Notes: generated by a model from the letters alone, not told the origin. A stretch of 64,000 nt of DNA from Spiribacter sp. 2438 (GCF_009676705.1 NZ_CP046046.1:1178001-1242000), one strand, 5' to 3'. Positions 16,305 through 25,715 are shown, counted from the stretch's first letter. Program-made: numbers and translations.

Positions 16305-17366
16305 ATGACGGCAACGCAGCGAATCACCGGAGCATCCGGCTGGGCTTTTCTTCTGCTATTCACGGCGCTCCTGGCCCGTCCCGCCCTGGCCAGCGAAGAT
16401 ACTACCCGCCTCGAAGTGGGCTACATGCCAATTCTGCCGGTGGCTCAGCTGTTCGTGCTGGAGGAGGCCGGATGGGCCGAGGAAGCCGGGCTGGAGCTGG
16501 AGCTGACGCGCTTCAGCAGTGGACCGGCCATGACCCAGGCACTGGCCTCCGGCGAGCTGGATGTCATGTACTTCGGGATCGGCCCCGCCATGGTCAGTCG
16601 CGCCCGGGACATTCCCATCACCGTCCTGGCGGCAAGCATTCAGGAGCAGATCGGCCTGGTTGCCCGCGGCGCCCTGGCCGAGGCGTTTGAGCGGCATCCC
16701 GACGACGCGGCCGCCGCCATCGCCGATTTCACCGACCGCCAGGGCCGTCCGCCGGAAATCGCGACATTCCCGGAAGGATCGGTCCCGGATACCGTGCTGC
16801 GTCATTGGCTGATCGAGGAATTGGGGATTGGCACCGAAGCGGTCCAGATCACGTCCATGGGTGCTGATCGAGTCCAGCAGGTGCTCCTGGCCCAGGCCGT
16901 GGATGGCGCGTCGATCCTTGAACCCATTCTCACCACCGTTCAGGAGCGGGTGGAAGGGGCCCGACTGGTGGCCACCGCCGACGACATGCTGCCGGGTCAG
17001 CCCGGCGCGGTGCTCGCCGCGCGGCAGTCCGCCATCGAGGAACATCCCGAGGCCCTGCGCGACCTGCTCCAGCTGCATATTCGCGCCACCCGGTTGCTGA
17101 ATGACCACCCGGTAGTGGCGGCCCCGTACGTTCGCGAGTTTGTTGGCCGGCGCCTGATTCCGCTGGAGACCATCGAAACCGCCCTGCAGGCACCCACCTC
17201 CAACTACGTCTCGGATCCCGATGAAATCCGCGACGGTACCCGGCGAATGCATGACTTCCAGCTGGAGCGCGGCACCCTGAATCGGCCTGTCGATCTGGAC
17301 GCTCTGTTCGATCGATCCCTCTATGAAGCGGCCTGGCAGCGCGAGCAGGACCGTGTCGAAAACTAA
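16305..17366 (+). CDS. ABC transporter substrate-binding protein (SsuA/TauA/NrtA-like)
   Basis: A 353-residue periplasmic protein with a cleavable signal (hydrophobic residues 12-27, cleavage near ALAS). The mature part starts LEVGYMPILPVAQLFVLEEAGW, followed by SSGPAMTQALASGELDVMYFGIGPA, the pattern of the family that binds sulfonates, nitrate, taurine or thiamine precursors. First gene of a three-gene importer, overlapping the permease. A 78-bp AT-richer leader (16227-16304) separates it from the DUF2237 gene and probably holds the promoter. No sulfur-metabolism gene is adjacent, so the substrate is open. Confidence 0.85.
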   Translation: MTATQRITGASGWAFLLLFTALLARPALASEDTTRLEVGYMPILPVAQLFVLEEAGWAEEAGLELELTRFSSGPAMTQALASGELDVMYFGIGPAMVSRARDIPITVLAASIQEQIGLVARGALAEAFERHPDDAAAAIADFTDRQGRPPEIATFPEGSVPDTVLRHWLIEELGIGTEAVQITSMGADRVQQVLLAQAVDGASILEPILTTVQERVEGARLVATADDMLPGQPGAVLAARQSAIEEHPEALRDLLQLHIRATRLLNDHPVVAAPYVREFVGRRLIPLETIETALQAPTSNYVSDPDEIRDGTRRMHDFQLERGTLNRPVDLDALFDRSLYEAAWQREQDRVEN

Positions 17367-18105
17367 TCGCGCACTCATCAGCGCCGGCGGACTGCTGGGC
17401 TTTCTGCTGGCCTGGGAGCTGACCCTGCGGGCCGGCCTGTTGCCGGGTGCGCTGGTGCCCCTGCCATCGATCATCCCCAGCGTGCTGATCGAGGAAATCC
17501 GCGACGGCATCTGGCAGGCCATGGTGATTTCGAGCTTTCAACACTATGGCATCGGACTGCTGCTGGGTTCGTCGCTGGGGATTGTGGTGGGCGTGGCGGC
17601 GGCGCTGATGCCGTTTTTCAATGCCCTCCACGCCTGGTTGGCGAGGCTTCTGCGCCCCATCCCGCCCCTGGCGTGGATCCCCTTTGCCATCATCTGGTTT
17701 GGCATCACGCCCACGGCGGCGGCTTTCATCATCAGCATCGGCGTGTTCTGGATTAACTACTTCGCGAGTTACAGCGCCGTCGAGGCCATCGACCCGGGCT
17801 ACAACGAACTGGCGGATGCTTTCGGTCAGGGAGGACTGCTCCCCCGACTCTTCAAGGTCACGCTTCCAGCGGCGGCGCCGGGGATTCTTGGCGGTCTGCG
17901 CGCCGGGCTGGGTCAGGGATGGATGACCGTGGTGGCGGCGGAGCTTTTTGGCATCACCGGAATCGGCCAACGAATGATGGAGGCATCCAGCCTCCTCGCC
18001 ACCGATGTGGTGGTGGTTTACATGCTCACCATTGCCGCGCTCTACGCGGTGATTGACGCGGTCTTTGTCCTGATTCAACGGAGGATCCTGCGATGGCAGC
18101 CGTAA
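17323..18105 (+). CDS. ABC transporter permease (SsuC/TauC-like)
   Basis: A 260-residue, six-helix inner-membrane subunit. The ATPase-coupling EAA loop is visible around DAFGQGGLLPRLFKVTLPAAAPGILGGLRAG. The LRPIPPLAWIPFAIIWFG stretch is typical of the SsuC/TauC/NrtB group. The start is uncertain: ATG 17323 overlaps the binding-protein gene by 44 nt, while a GTG at 17353 would overlap by 14 nt and remove ten charged residues. It overlaps the ATPase gene by 13 nt. Confidence 0.87.
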   Translation: MKRPGSASRTVSKTNRALISAGGLLGFLLAWELTLRAGLLPGALVPLPSIIPSVLIEEIRDGIWQAMVISSFQHYGIGLLLGSSLGIVVGVAAALMPFFNALHAWLARLLRPIPPLAWIPFAIIWFGITPTAAAFIISIGVFWINYFASYSAVEAIDPGYNELADAFGQGGLLPRLFKVTLPAAAPGILGGLRAGLGQGWMTVVAAELFGITGIGQRMMEASSLLATDVVVVYMLTIAALYAVIDAVFVLIQRRILRWQP

Positions 18106-18908
18106 ATGAGACCCGGCAGCCGGTTCTCACGGCCCGGGATGTGGCCGTGGGTTTTGACGGGACCCCCGTACTCAACCAGGTGGACCTGGCCCTCAGACCC
18201 CAGGGGCTGATCGCCATTGTCGGCGCCTCCGGAGTCGGCAAGTCGACGCTGCTGCGAGCCCTGGCCGGCCTGTTGACCCCGCTGAGCGGCCAGGTCCAGC
18301 GCCCCGGTGCCACCCGACGGGACACCCGCGGCTGGTCCATGGTGTTCCAGGCCCCCCGGCTGCTCCCCTGGCGACGGGTGCGGGCCAACGTCGAGTTTGG
18401 CCTGGAAGGACTGGGGCTGTCCCGACGCGAGCGCGCACTGCGAGCCGAGCGCTACCTGGATCTCGTCGGCCTGAATGAATACGCCGATCGCTGGCCCCAC
18501 AGCCTCTCCGGTGGACAGCAGCAGCGGGTCGGTCTTGCCCGCGCCATGGCCGTGGAGCCTGACGTGCTGTTCATGGACGAGCCATTCTCGGCGCTGGATG
18601 CCATCACCCGGCGCCGGCTCCAGCAATCCCTGGTGGCGCTGCGTCGCCAGACCACCGCCGCCATCGTCTTTGTCACCCACGATATTGAAGAGGCGGCGCT
18701 GCTCAGCGATCGCATTGTGGTGCTGGGTCACGCGCCCGATGAGCCCACCGCCTCGGTGCGTGCCACCGTAGACGTGCCCCTGGCACTCAGCGATCGCCGC
18801 AGTGACCCGGCCTTCCGGCCGCTGGTGCAGGAAGTCGAAGAGATGATTCGGACCGCACCGCAAGGCTTGCAGGCCGCGGATTCGAGTCCCTCCCGAGCCA
18901 GCGGCTGA
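18093..18908 (+). CDS. ABC transporter ATP-binding protein (SsuB/TauB-like)
   Basis: A 271-residue ATPase driving the importer encoded just upstream. The Walker A is GASGVGKST (residues ~47-55), the Q-loop is VFQAPRLLPWRRV, the signature [14 protein letters not shown], Walker B VLFMDEPFSALD and the switch His in VTHDIEEA. The C-terminal ~20 residues after VEEMIR are not part of the core, and their DNA contains a GGATTCGAGTCC stretch that looks faintly like a tRNA T-arm (see rejected items). Cytoplasmic face of the membrane. Confidence 0.9.
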   Translation: MAAVNETRQPVLTARDVAVGFDGTPVLNQVDLALRPQGLIAIVGASGVGKSTLLRALAGLLTPLSGQVQRPGATRRDTRGWSMVFQAPRLLPWRRVRANVEFGLEGLGLSRRERALRAERYLDLVGLNEYADRWPHSLSGGQQQRVGLARAMAVEPDVLFMDEPFSALDAITRRRLQQSLVALRRQTTAAIVFVTHDIEEAALLSDRIVVLGHAPDEPTASVRATVDVPLALSDRRSDPAFRPLVQEVEEMIRTAPQGLQAADSSPSRASG

Positions 18909-18940
18909 CCCCGACCCCCCAACGGGCGCATAATGGCTCC

Positions 18941-19393
18941 ATGGAATTGAGTAGCCCGGAATTTACTGATGGCGGCGAAATGCCCTGGAGCATGTCCGCG
19001 GCCAACGAAAACCGATTTCCGCCACTCAACATCGACGGGGTCCCCCCAGGCACCCGCTCGCTGGCCCTGGCCCTCGAGGATCTGAACTCGCCGGTGGGCG
19101 GGCTCACCCATTGGCTGGGCTGGAACCTGCCGCCCGACACCGGCCATCTGGATGCACTGACTTGGCCGCCGCACGCCGTGGTGGGGATGAGTGACTTTGG
19201 CAAAGTGGGGTATCTCGGGCCCATTCCGCCCCAGGGGCGGCACACTTACCGGTTTGTTCTGTTCGCCCTCGACACCGGACTGGATCTGCCCGAGGGCGCC
19301 ACGCGGCGGGCCTTTGATGAGGCCATCGACGGACACGTCATCGCCACCGCCGAACTCGAAGGCAGTATCGAGCGGACGCCGGAGGGCGACTGA
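18941..19393 (+). CDS. YbhB/YbcL-type phosphatidylethanolamine-binding protein
   Basis: A 150-residue PEBP-fold protein (Raf-kinase-inhibitor-like family). Key pocket residues are in LALALEDLNSP and THWLGWNLPP, followed by the YLGPIPPQGRHTYRFVLFALD motif and GATRRAFDEAIDGHVIATAEL. It has no signal peptide, so it is cytoplasmic like YbhB. Bacterial PEBPs have no firmly established role. The BCCT carrier gene starts 2 bp after its stop, so the two are probably one transcript. Confidence 0.88.
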   Translation: MELSSPEFTDGGEMPWSMSAANENRFPPLNIDGVPPGTRSLALALEDLNSPVGGLTHWLGWNLPPDTGHLDALTWPPHAVVGMSDFGKVGYLGPIPPQGRHTYRFVLFALDTGLDLPEGATRRAFDEAIDGHVIATAELEGSIERTPEGD

Positions 19394-19395
19394 GC

Positions 19396-20943
19396 ATGTC
19401 CGCCCGCTATCGCGCCGACGCATTCTTTGCCACCGCCAATCCGACGGTGTTCATTGCCTCCACCATCGTCATTGGCAGCTTCGTGGCCTTTGGCGTGGTG
19501 CTCCCCGAGACCGCCAACCAGGTTTTCAGCGAGATACACGGCTTTATCACCGAGTACTTCGGCTGGGGGTATCTGCTGGCGGTGTCGTTTTTCGTCGGCT
19601 TCCTGATCTGGCTAGCCTTGAGCCGCTACGGCTCCATCCGCCTGGGTCAGCCCAACGACCGGCCGCAGTTTCGCTTCAGTGCCTGGTTCGCCATGCTGTT
19701 CAGTGCCGGCATGGGCATCGGGCTGATCTTCTGGGGGGTAGCCGAGCCGGTACTTCATTATCAGCACCCGCCCACCGGGGAGGGGGGCACCCCCGAGGCC
19801 GCCCGCCAGGCCATGGTCTACAGCTTCTACCACTGGGGGCTGCACGCCTGGGCGGTCTACGTGATTCTGGGTCTGTCGGTGGCCTATTTCAGCTTCCGCC
19901 ACAGCCTGCCCCTGAGTATCCGCTCGATTTTCTATCCGCTGCTGGGCAACCGGATCTATGGACCCATCGGCCATGTCATTGATGTGCTTGCCGTTTTTGG
20001 CACCCTCTTCGGCCTGGCCACTTCCCTGGGTTTTGGCGCCATGCAGTTCAACACCGGGCTGAACGTGCTGCTCGGCGTTGAGGTGTCCCCCACCAACCAG
20101 GTGATCATCATCGGCGCCATTACCGCCCTGGCGGTAATCGCCGTGGTCTCCGGCCTGGACCGCGGCCTGAAATGGCTGAGCCTGTTCAATCTGTTCCTGG
20201 CCGCGGGCTTCATGCTATTCGTGTTTGCCACCGGGCCGACGCTGTTCCTGATCCGCTTCCTGCTGGACTCCACCGGCGCCTATTTCCAGCAGCTCATCGG
20301 CATGAGCCTGTACACCGGTGCCGTGGAGCAGTCCGAGTGGCAGAAGGACTGGACCATGTTCTACTGGGGATGGTGGATCGCATGGTCGCCGTTCGTGGGC
20401 ATTTTCATCGCGCGCATTTCCCGCGGCCGCACCATTCGGGAATTCATTGTCGGGGTGCTGGCGCTGCCGAGCCTGTTCGTCTTTGCCTGGATGACCGTAT
20501 TCGGTGGCACCGCCCTGCACATGGAGCTTTTTGACACCGGCGCCGGCATTGCCGAGGCCGTGGACGCAGACACCACCGTGGCGCTCTACCGGACGCTGGC
20601 GGAGCTCCCATGGGCGACGTTCTCCTCGGCCATCGCCACCCTGCTGATTGGCACCTACTTCGTGACCTCATCGTCCTCGGGTACCTATGTCATTGACGCG
20701 CTCATTTCCCGCGGTGCCAAGCATTCGCTGCGCCGGCAACGGGTCATCTGGGGGATCACCGAAGGCGCAGTGGCTGCCACGCTGCTCATTGTCGGCGGCC
20801 AGCAGGCGCTGAACAGCCTGCAGACCGGCGCCATCATTGCCGGTTTTCCGGTGGCGATCATCCTGCTGATCTGTTGCCTGAGCCTGCTGCGGGCGTTGCG
20901 CCGGGAATTTGACGTTCCCGGCGTCAACCCCACCCTCGGCTAG
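19396..20943 (+). CDS. BCCT-family betaine/choline/carnitine transporter
   Basis: A 515-residue secondary transporter with twelve helices. Diagnostic sequences are FSAGMGIGLIFWGVAEPVLHY, the Trp-rich signature DWTMFYWGWWIAWSPFVGIFIARISRGRTIREF and VTSSSSGTYVIDALIS. Such carriers take up glycine betaine, choline, ectoine or carnitine with Na+ or H+. Together with the proXWV-type operon at 44763-47910 it gives the cell two routes for compatible solutes. The terminal regulatory extensions seen in BetP are short here, so osmotic self-activation cannot be inferred. Confidence 0.93.
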   Translation: MSARYRADAFFATANPTVFIASTIVIGSFVAFGVVLPETANQVFSEIHGFITEYFGWGYLLAVSFFVGFLIWLALSRYGSIRLGQPNDRPQFRFSAWFAMLFSAGMGIGLIFWGVAEPVLHYQHPPTGEGGTPEAARQAMVYSFYHWGLHAWAVYVILGLSVAYFSFRHSLPLSIRSIFYPLLGNRIYGPIGHVIDVLAVFGTLFGLATSLGFGAMQFNTGLNVLLGVEVSPTNQVIIIGAITALAVIAVVSGLDRGLKWLSLFNLFLAAGFMLFVFATGPTLFLIRFLLDSTGAYFQQLIGMSLYTGAVEQSEWQKDWTMFYWGWWIAWSPFVGIFIARISRGRTIREFIVGVLALPSLFVFAWMTVFGGTALHMELFDTGAGIAEAVDADTTVALYRTLAELPWATFSSAIATLLIGTYFVTSSSSGTYVIDALISRGAKHSLRRQRVIWGITEGAVAATLLIVGGQQALNSLQTGAIIAGFPVAIILLICCLSLLRALRREFDVPGVNPTLG

Positions 20944-20953
20944 CGACAGCTGC

Positions 20954-22819
20954 CTAAGCTCCCCGCAATCGGGCGATATCCGCCGCGATTTCGTCGAGCA
21001 CCACCGGGTCATCGATGGTCGCCGGCATGTTCCAGGACTCGCCGTTGGCAATGCTGCGCATGGTGCCCCGCAACGTCTTGCCAGAGCGGGTTTTGGGCAG
21101 GCGGTTGACCACCGCACAGTGCCGGAATGCCGCCACCGGCCCGATGTGATCGCGGATCCGCTGGATCAGTTCCGCCACCAGCTTGTCGTCGTCCCCCGCG
21201 TAGCTGCTGGAGGGCACCACCAGCCCGATGGGAATCTGCCCCTTGAAGGCATCGGCCACGCCAAAGACGGCGGCTTCCACCACCTCCGGGTGATCGCTGA
21301 GGACTTCTTCCATCTGACCCGTGGACAGCCGATGGCCGGCGACGTTAATGACGTCGTCAATCCGGCTCATGATGTGGATGTACCCCTCGTCATCCACGAT
21401 GCCGGAGTCCCCGGTGAGATAATGGCCGGGATACTGGGTGAAATAACTGCTTTCGAAGCGGTCGCGGGCTCCCCAGAGAGTCAACAAATTGCCCGGTGGC
21501 AGCGGCAGGCGGATGGCGATATTGCCCAGCTCCCCCGCTGGCACCGATTCGCCCGCCTCATCCAGTGCGCGCACATCATAGCCAGGCATGGGACGCCCCG
21601 CGGAGCCGATCTTCACCGGAATCTCCTCCAGCCCGAAGCGATACCCCGCAATGGCCCAGCCGGTCTCGGTCTGCCACCAGTGATCGAACACCGGCCGTTG
21701 CAGGTGCTTTTGCGCCCACCGCACGCTGTCCGGGTCCGACCGCTCCCCGGCCAGGAAAAACGCCCGCAGACTGGACAGATCATGACGCGCGATGGCTTCG
21801 CCGTCGGGATCGACCTTCTTGATGGCACGCAACGCCGTGGGTGCGGTAAACAGCGCCCGAACGCCGTAGGTCTCCACGATGCGCCAAAATTCCCCGGCAT
21901 CCGGCGTACCCACCGGCTTGCCCTCGAACATAACCGTGGTGGAGCCATTCAGGAGCGGGCCGTAAACGATGTAGGAGTGCCCCACCACCCAGCCCACATC
22001 CGAGGCGGTGAACATCACCTCGCCGGGTTGCACGCCGTAAATGCTGCTGACTGTCCACCGCAGTGCGACGGCGTGGCCGCCATGATCCCGCACCACCCCC
22101 TTGGGCCGGCCCGTGGTACCGGAGGTGTAGAGGATATAGAGCGGATGATTGGCATCCACCGGTACGCAGTCCGCGGGTTCGGCGTCTGCCATGGCGCGGT
22201 CCCAGTCCAGATCGCGACCGGCGGTGAGCTCACAGCGCTGATGGTCCCGCTGCAGGATCACGCAACGCTGCACCGGATGCTCGGCAATCTCGAGGGCCTG
22301 ATCCAGCAGACGTTTATAGTCCACGGTGCCGCTGGGCTCGATGCCGCAGGAGGCGGAAATGATCAGGCTGGGCTCGGCGTCGTCGATGCGCTTGGCCAGC
22401 TCCGGCGCGGCGAATCCGCCGAACACCACCGAGTGAATGGCGCCAATGCGGGCGCAGGCCAGCATGGCGATGGCGGCCTCCGGGGCCATCGGCATGTAAA
22501 TGACCACCCGGTCGCCGAGCTTCACGCCATTGGCCTTGAGCACGCCGGCGAGTCGGGCGGTCTGGTCCCGAAGCTCCCGATAGGTGTAACGGCGGGTCTC
22601 GCCGGTGACCGGACTGTCCCAGATCAGAGCGTCCTGGTCGGCACGGCCATTGGCCACATGACGATCCAGCGCGTTTTCGCAGGTATTGAGCAGCCCGCCG
22701 GCGAACCAGCGATAGTGAGGCGCATCGCTGTCGTCCAGGACCTGATCCCACTGACGGTGCCAGTCCACATGTCGGGCCTGCTCAGCCCAGAATCGCTCCG
22801 ATTGATTGCGTGTCGACAT
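20954..22819 (-). CDS. prpE: Propionyl-CoA synthetase
   Basis: A 621-residue AMP-forming acyl-CoA synthetase. The phosphate-binding loop is YILYTSGTTGRPKGVVRDHGG, in the form typical of PrpE rather than Acs, followed by SDVGWVVGHSYIVYGPLL. The adenylation motif YLTGDSGIVDDEGYIHIMSRIDD and the C-terminal PKTRSGKTLRG with the acetylatable Lys are all present. It activates propionate to propionyl-CoA. No prpBCD cluster is visible nearby; the mmsA fragment at the left edge also yields propionyl-CoA. Convergent with the BCCT gene, 10 bp between stops. Confidence 0.9.
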   Translation of the reverse strand: MSTRNQSERFWAEQARHVDWHRQWDQVLDDSDAPHYRWFAGGLLNTCENALDRHVANGRADQDALIWDSPVTGETRRYTYRELRDQTARLAGVLKANGVKLGDRVVIYMPMAPEAAIAMLACARIGAIHSVVFGGFAAPELAKRIDDAEPSLIISASCGIEPSGTVDYKRLLDQALEIAEHPVQRCVILQRDHQRCELTAGRDLDWDRAMADAEPADCVPVDANHPLYILYTSGTTGRPKGVVRDHGGHAVALRWTVSSIYGVQPGEVMFTASDVGWVVGHSYIVYGPLLNGSTTVMFEGKPVGTPDAGEFWRIVETYGVRALFTAPTALRAIKKVDPDGEAIARHDLSSLRAFFLAGERSDPDSVRWAQKHLQRPVFDHWWQTETGWAIAGYRFGLEEIPVKIGSAGRPMPGYDVRALDEAGESVPAGELGNIAIRLPLPPGNLLTLWGARDRFESSYFTQYPGHYLTGDSGIVDDEGYIHIMSRIDDVINVAGHRLSTGQMEEVLSDHPEVVEAAVFGVADAFKGQIPIGLVVPSSSYAGDDDKLVAELIQRIRDHIGPVAAFRHCAVVNRLPKTRSGKTLRGTMRSIANGESWNMPATIDDPVVLDEIAADIARLRGA

Positions 22820-22859
22820 AGCGGCTCACCTCTCTCTCCGTGGTCAGTGGCCGCGTCGG

Positions 22860-23816
22860 CTAGGGCGCGGCCTGTTTTTTTCTTTCTTTCTCGCGCCAGT
22901 GCCACAGGCCTTCAGCGGACAGCCAGATGTCCAGACCGTAGGCGTCGCGACAGGCCTCCCGGGTAATGCCCTCCGGTAGCCAGGCTGCCCACACATCCAG
23001 CAGCCGGGACTCCAGATCCGGCACCGACTCGGCGGCCCGGGCCGCTTCAATGCCGGCATCGAGCATGGCTTCCAGGCGCTCGGCGCCTGCATCCACGGCT
23101 TCCACCACCGGAAAATGGGCGGGTAACACCCGCGCGGGTTTCATGGCCCGAATACGAGCCAGGGTCTGGCGATAGGGGTCGGGCTTGAATTGCGAGGGCG
23201 GGGAAACCGGCACCAGGAACGGATCGCCGGCCTCGCCGAAACCGTGATAGCCGGCGCCGAATGCGTCTCCGGCAATCAGGCTGTTGGAGCTGACATCCAG
23301 CACACTGAACTGGTGCCAGGCATGGCCGGGGGTGTGCAGGATCTGCAGGCGCCGCCCGCCGATCCGAACCTCGGCCTCATCCTCCAGCGGATGGATCCTC
23401 TCCTGCGCCACCGGGGTGAGTGGCGCGTAGTGGGCGTCGAAGAAGGCGTCCCCGTAAAGATCACGCACCCCGGCCTCCAGCGCGGCGGGATCCGCCATGT
23501 GGCCGGCGCCGGAGGGATGGATGCCCAACTGGGCCCGGGGCAGCGCGGCCATCAATGCACCCGCACCGCCGGCGTGATCCAGATGCACGTGGGTCGGCAT
23601 GACGTAATCAACGCCCTCCGGGCCGATGCCGAGGCAATCCAGGGTGTCCAGGAGGCCGGCGACATTGCCCACGACGCCGGTGTCGACGATGGCCGCCCGG
23701 CCGCCGTCAACCACCAGGTAGCAGGCGGTGTGACCGGTGCGCACGTAGCCGGTGTCAAAACGGTAAAGGCCTTCCGCGATCTCGCTGATCCCATGGCCTG
23801 CGACCGTTGCCGTCAT
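22860..23816 (-). CDS. Metallo-beta-lactamase-fold hydrolase
   Basis: A 318-residue MBL-fold enzyme. The two-metal motif is THVHLDHAGG (H-x-H-x-D-H), with further metal ligands HPSGAGHM, the HTPGHAWHQF strand, and an Asp in LIAGDAFGAG. The C-terminal ~100 residues form a helical extension. Likely a glyoxalase-II-like or lactonase-like thioester/ester hydrolase; the substrate is unknown. Its stop is 40 bp upstream of prpE on the same strand, so it may act on a related acyl-CoA or ester, but that is only context. Confidence 0.85.
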   Translation of the reverse strand: MTATVAGHGISEIAEGLYRFDTGYVRTGHTACYLVVDGGRAAIVDTGVVGNVAGLLDTLDCLGIGPEGVDYVMPTHVHLDHAGGAGALMAALPRAQLGIHPSGAGHMADPAALEAGVRDLYGDAFFDAHYAPLTPVAQERIHPLEDEAEVRIGGRRLQILHTPGHAWHQFSVLDVSSNSLIAGDAFGAGYHGFGEAGDPFLVPVSPPSQFKPDPYRQTLARIRAMKPARVLPAHFPVVEAVDAGAERLEAMLDAGIEAARAAESVPDLESRLLDVWAAWLPEGITREACRDAYGLDIWLSAEGLWHWREKERKKQAAP

Positions 23817-23861
23817 GGCCTCTCCTCCTTTTTATGGACGGTCATTGACCGTCGAAACGAC

Positions 23862-24425
23862 TCAGCTCTTTCGGCTGATGCGCGCGAACGACCAGGCAAT
23901 CAACCCCGCCGCTGTCATTTTAAGGGCGGCGCCGGGCAGAAATGGCAGCAACCCGACGGCCACGGCCTGATGAAGGCTGCCAACAATCACCGTCAGCCAG
24001 GCCAGACCAACCACATAGACCGCCGCATTGCCGACAATGGCGGCGGCAATGGCCGACACCGGATGCCGGATCCAGCCCCGAACCGCCAGCTGACCGGCAA
24101 TCCAGGCCGCCGGCACCATGCCCAGCAGATACCCGCCGGTGGGGCCCGCCAGATATGCCGGCCCGCCACCAGCCGCAAACACCGGCAGACCCATCAACCC
24201 CTGCCCCAGATAGGCCAGCACGGTGGCTGCCCCCAGTGCCGGGCCATAAACCATGCCAAGGGTGAGGACCACAAACGTCTGCATGGTGAATGGCACCGGC
24301 CAGAACGGGATTTCCACCCGCGCCGACAGCGCCAGCAGTAGAGTGCCAGCGACTACCGACACCAGCTGACGGGTCAGGCTTGCATTGATCCAGTGTCCAA
24401 AAGTGGTCTGCGCGTGGGTGGTCAT
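23862..24425 (-). CDS. bioY: BioY biotin transporter substrate-binding membrane protein
   Basis: A 187-residue S-component of an ECF-type biotin importer, with six helices. Family motifs are IPFWPVPFTMQTFVVLTLGMVYGP, GLPVFAAGGGPAYLAGPTGGYLLGM and the late Asn/Lys helix (LPGAALKMTAAGL). No bioM or bioN is adjacent, so it acts alone or with a distant energising module. The ATG at 24425 is chosen for its GGGAG ribosome site 4 nt upstream; the open frame continues to 24470 without such a site. Confidence 0.88.
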   Translation of the reverse strand: MTTHAQTTFGHWINASLTRQLVSVVAGTLLLALSARVEIPFWPVPFTMQTFVVLTLGMVYGPALGAATVLAYLGQGLMGLPVFAAGGGPAYLAGPTGGYLLGMVPAAWIAGQLAVRGWIRHPVSAIAAAIVGNAAVYVVGLAWLTVIVGSLHQAVAVGLLPFLPGAALKMTAAGLIAWSFARISRKS

Positions 24426-24580
24426 GGTGCTCCCGATTGTCATGATTTTCTGGAAAGGTAGCAGGGCCAACGCCCAGCGTCACCCTTGCCAACCGCTGAA
24501 CGGGTTGCCGGCGCCCGTGTCGGCACCTAGGCTGTCTCCCGACATCGTCATCTGTCTATTTCGTGGAGGAGATCAATACC

Positions 24581-25663
24581 ATGGATCGTCGTGGATTTCT
24601 GAAGGGGGCGGGCACCGGTCTGGTGGCGGCGGGAAGCGTCAGTGCGCCGGCCGTGATCGCCCAGCCGCGCCGCTTTCGACTCAACCTGATTACGTCGTGG
24701 CCCGCCGCCCTGGACAACCTCTATGGCACCGCCGAGTACTTCGCCGAGCGCATTGCCGCGATGACCGACGGCGATGTTCAGGCCCGCACTTCACCGGGGG
24801 GCGCCGAGGTCGGGCCGCTGGAAGTCTATGACGCCGTCTCCAATGGCGCCTTCGAGTGCTGTCACACCGCGCCTTACTATTTCATCGGCAAAAACCCCGC
24901 CCACGGATTCTTCACCGCCCTGCCCTTCGGCATGACGCTGGAGGAGCAGAATGCCTGGATGTACGCCGGTGACGGTCAGGCGCTGTGGGACGAGCTCAAC
25001 GCCCGGGACAATCTGATCGCTTTCCCCGGGGGCAACACCAGCGCCCAGTGCGGGGGCTGGTTCAATGTCGAAATCAATGGCCCCGAGGACCTGCGGGGTC
25101 TGCGGATGCGCTTCCCCGGCCATGGCGGCCGGGCCATGGCCAAGGCTGGCGTCAACATCCAGCAGCTGCCCGGCGGCGAGGTTTTCACTGCCATGGAGCG
25201 GGGTGCCCTGGATGCCGCCGAGTGGGTCGGCCCCTATGACGATCAAATCCTTGGCATGCAGAACGTGGCGCAGTACTACTACCTGCCGAGCTGGGCCGAA
25301 CCCAGCGCGATGCTGGGCTTTTATTTCAATCTGGATGTCTGGAATCAGTTCCCCGCGGATATCCAGGCCCAGATACGGGCCTGCTGCGCGGAAGCCAACA
25401 GCTGGATGGCCGCCCGCTATCTCTCACTCAACCCGATTGCCCTGGATGAACTGCGGGAACAGGGCGTTGAGGTGCGGGACTTTCCAGATTCGGTGCTGCG
25501 GGCGTTTGAGGCCGGCGCCGAGGAAGTCCATGAGGAAGACATGGGCTCCGGGCAGTATGCTCGCATTCATGAAAACTGGGTGGCTTTCCGGGACCGCCTT
25601 CGGGGCTGGGACGCCATCAACAGCTATCGCTATCGACGCTACATCCACGAAAACGGCGCCTGA
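24581..25663 (+). CDS. dctP: TRAP transporter periplasmic binding protein, second system
   Basis: A 360-residue DctP-family receptor with a twin-arginine signal at its very start (MDRRGFLKG, then an Ala/Gly-rich stretch ending VIAQP). Receptor motifs are LITSWPAALDN, the EDLRGLRMRFPG substrate-Arg segment and LPGGEVFTAMERGALDAAEWVGP, again the TakP-like pattern. ATG 24581 is preferred over the in-frame GTG at 24563 because GGAGGAG precedes it and the signal begins there. It is transcribed toward, not with, its presumed permeases, which lie on the other strand across a strong hairpin. Confidence 0.87.
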   Translation: MDRRGFLKGAGTGLVAAGSVSAPAVIAQPRRFRLNLITSWPAALDNLYGTAEYFAERIAAMTDGDVQARTSPGGAEVGPLEVYDAVSNGAFECCHTAPYYFIGKNPAHGFFTALPFGMTLEEQNAWMYAGDGQALWDELNARDNLIAFPGGNTSAQCGGWFNVEINGPEDLRGLRMRFPGHGGRAMAKAGVNIQQLPGGEVFTAMERGALDAAEWVGPYDDQILGMQNVAQYYYLPSWAEPSAMLGFYFNLDVWNQFPADIQAQIRACCAEANSWMAARYLSLNPIALDELREQGVEVRDFPDSVLRAFEAGAEEVHEEDMGSGQYARIHENWVAFRDRLRGWDAINSYRYRRYIHENGA

Positions 25664-25674
25664 CCGACGCCGGA

Positions 25675-25715
25675 GCCGGCGGTTTCCCTCCGCTTACCGG
25701 GCGGAAACCGCCGGC
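25675..25715. terminator. Long stem-loop between convergent dctP and dctM
   Basis: Thirteen-base complementary arms (GCCGGCGGTTTCC at 25675-25687 and its complement at 25703-25715) with a 15-nt loop. The loop contains the dctM stop codon (25694-25696), so part of the stem is dctM coding sequence. No T-run follows on either strand, so it is either a factor-assisted bidirectional terminator or a 3'-end stabiliser for both messages. Confidence 0.6.

Noticed and set aside
18855-18905. tRNA-like 3' end (GGATTCGAGTCC...CCGAGCCA) at the end of the ABC ATPase gene
   Set aside because: The T-stem does not pair properly, there is no matching acceptor or anticodon arm upstream, and it lies in the reading frame. 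Possibly a tRNA fragment remnant, but chance is as likely.
20909-22966. 685-codon reading frame antisense to prpE
   Set aside because: Same reason: complete PrpE motifs on the opposite strand and a His/Gly-rich composition typical of antisense translation.
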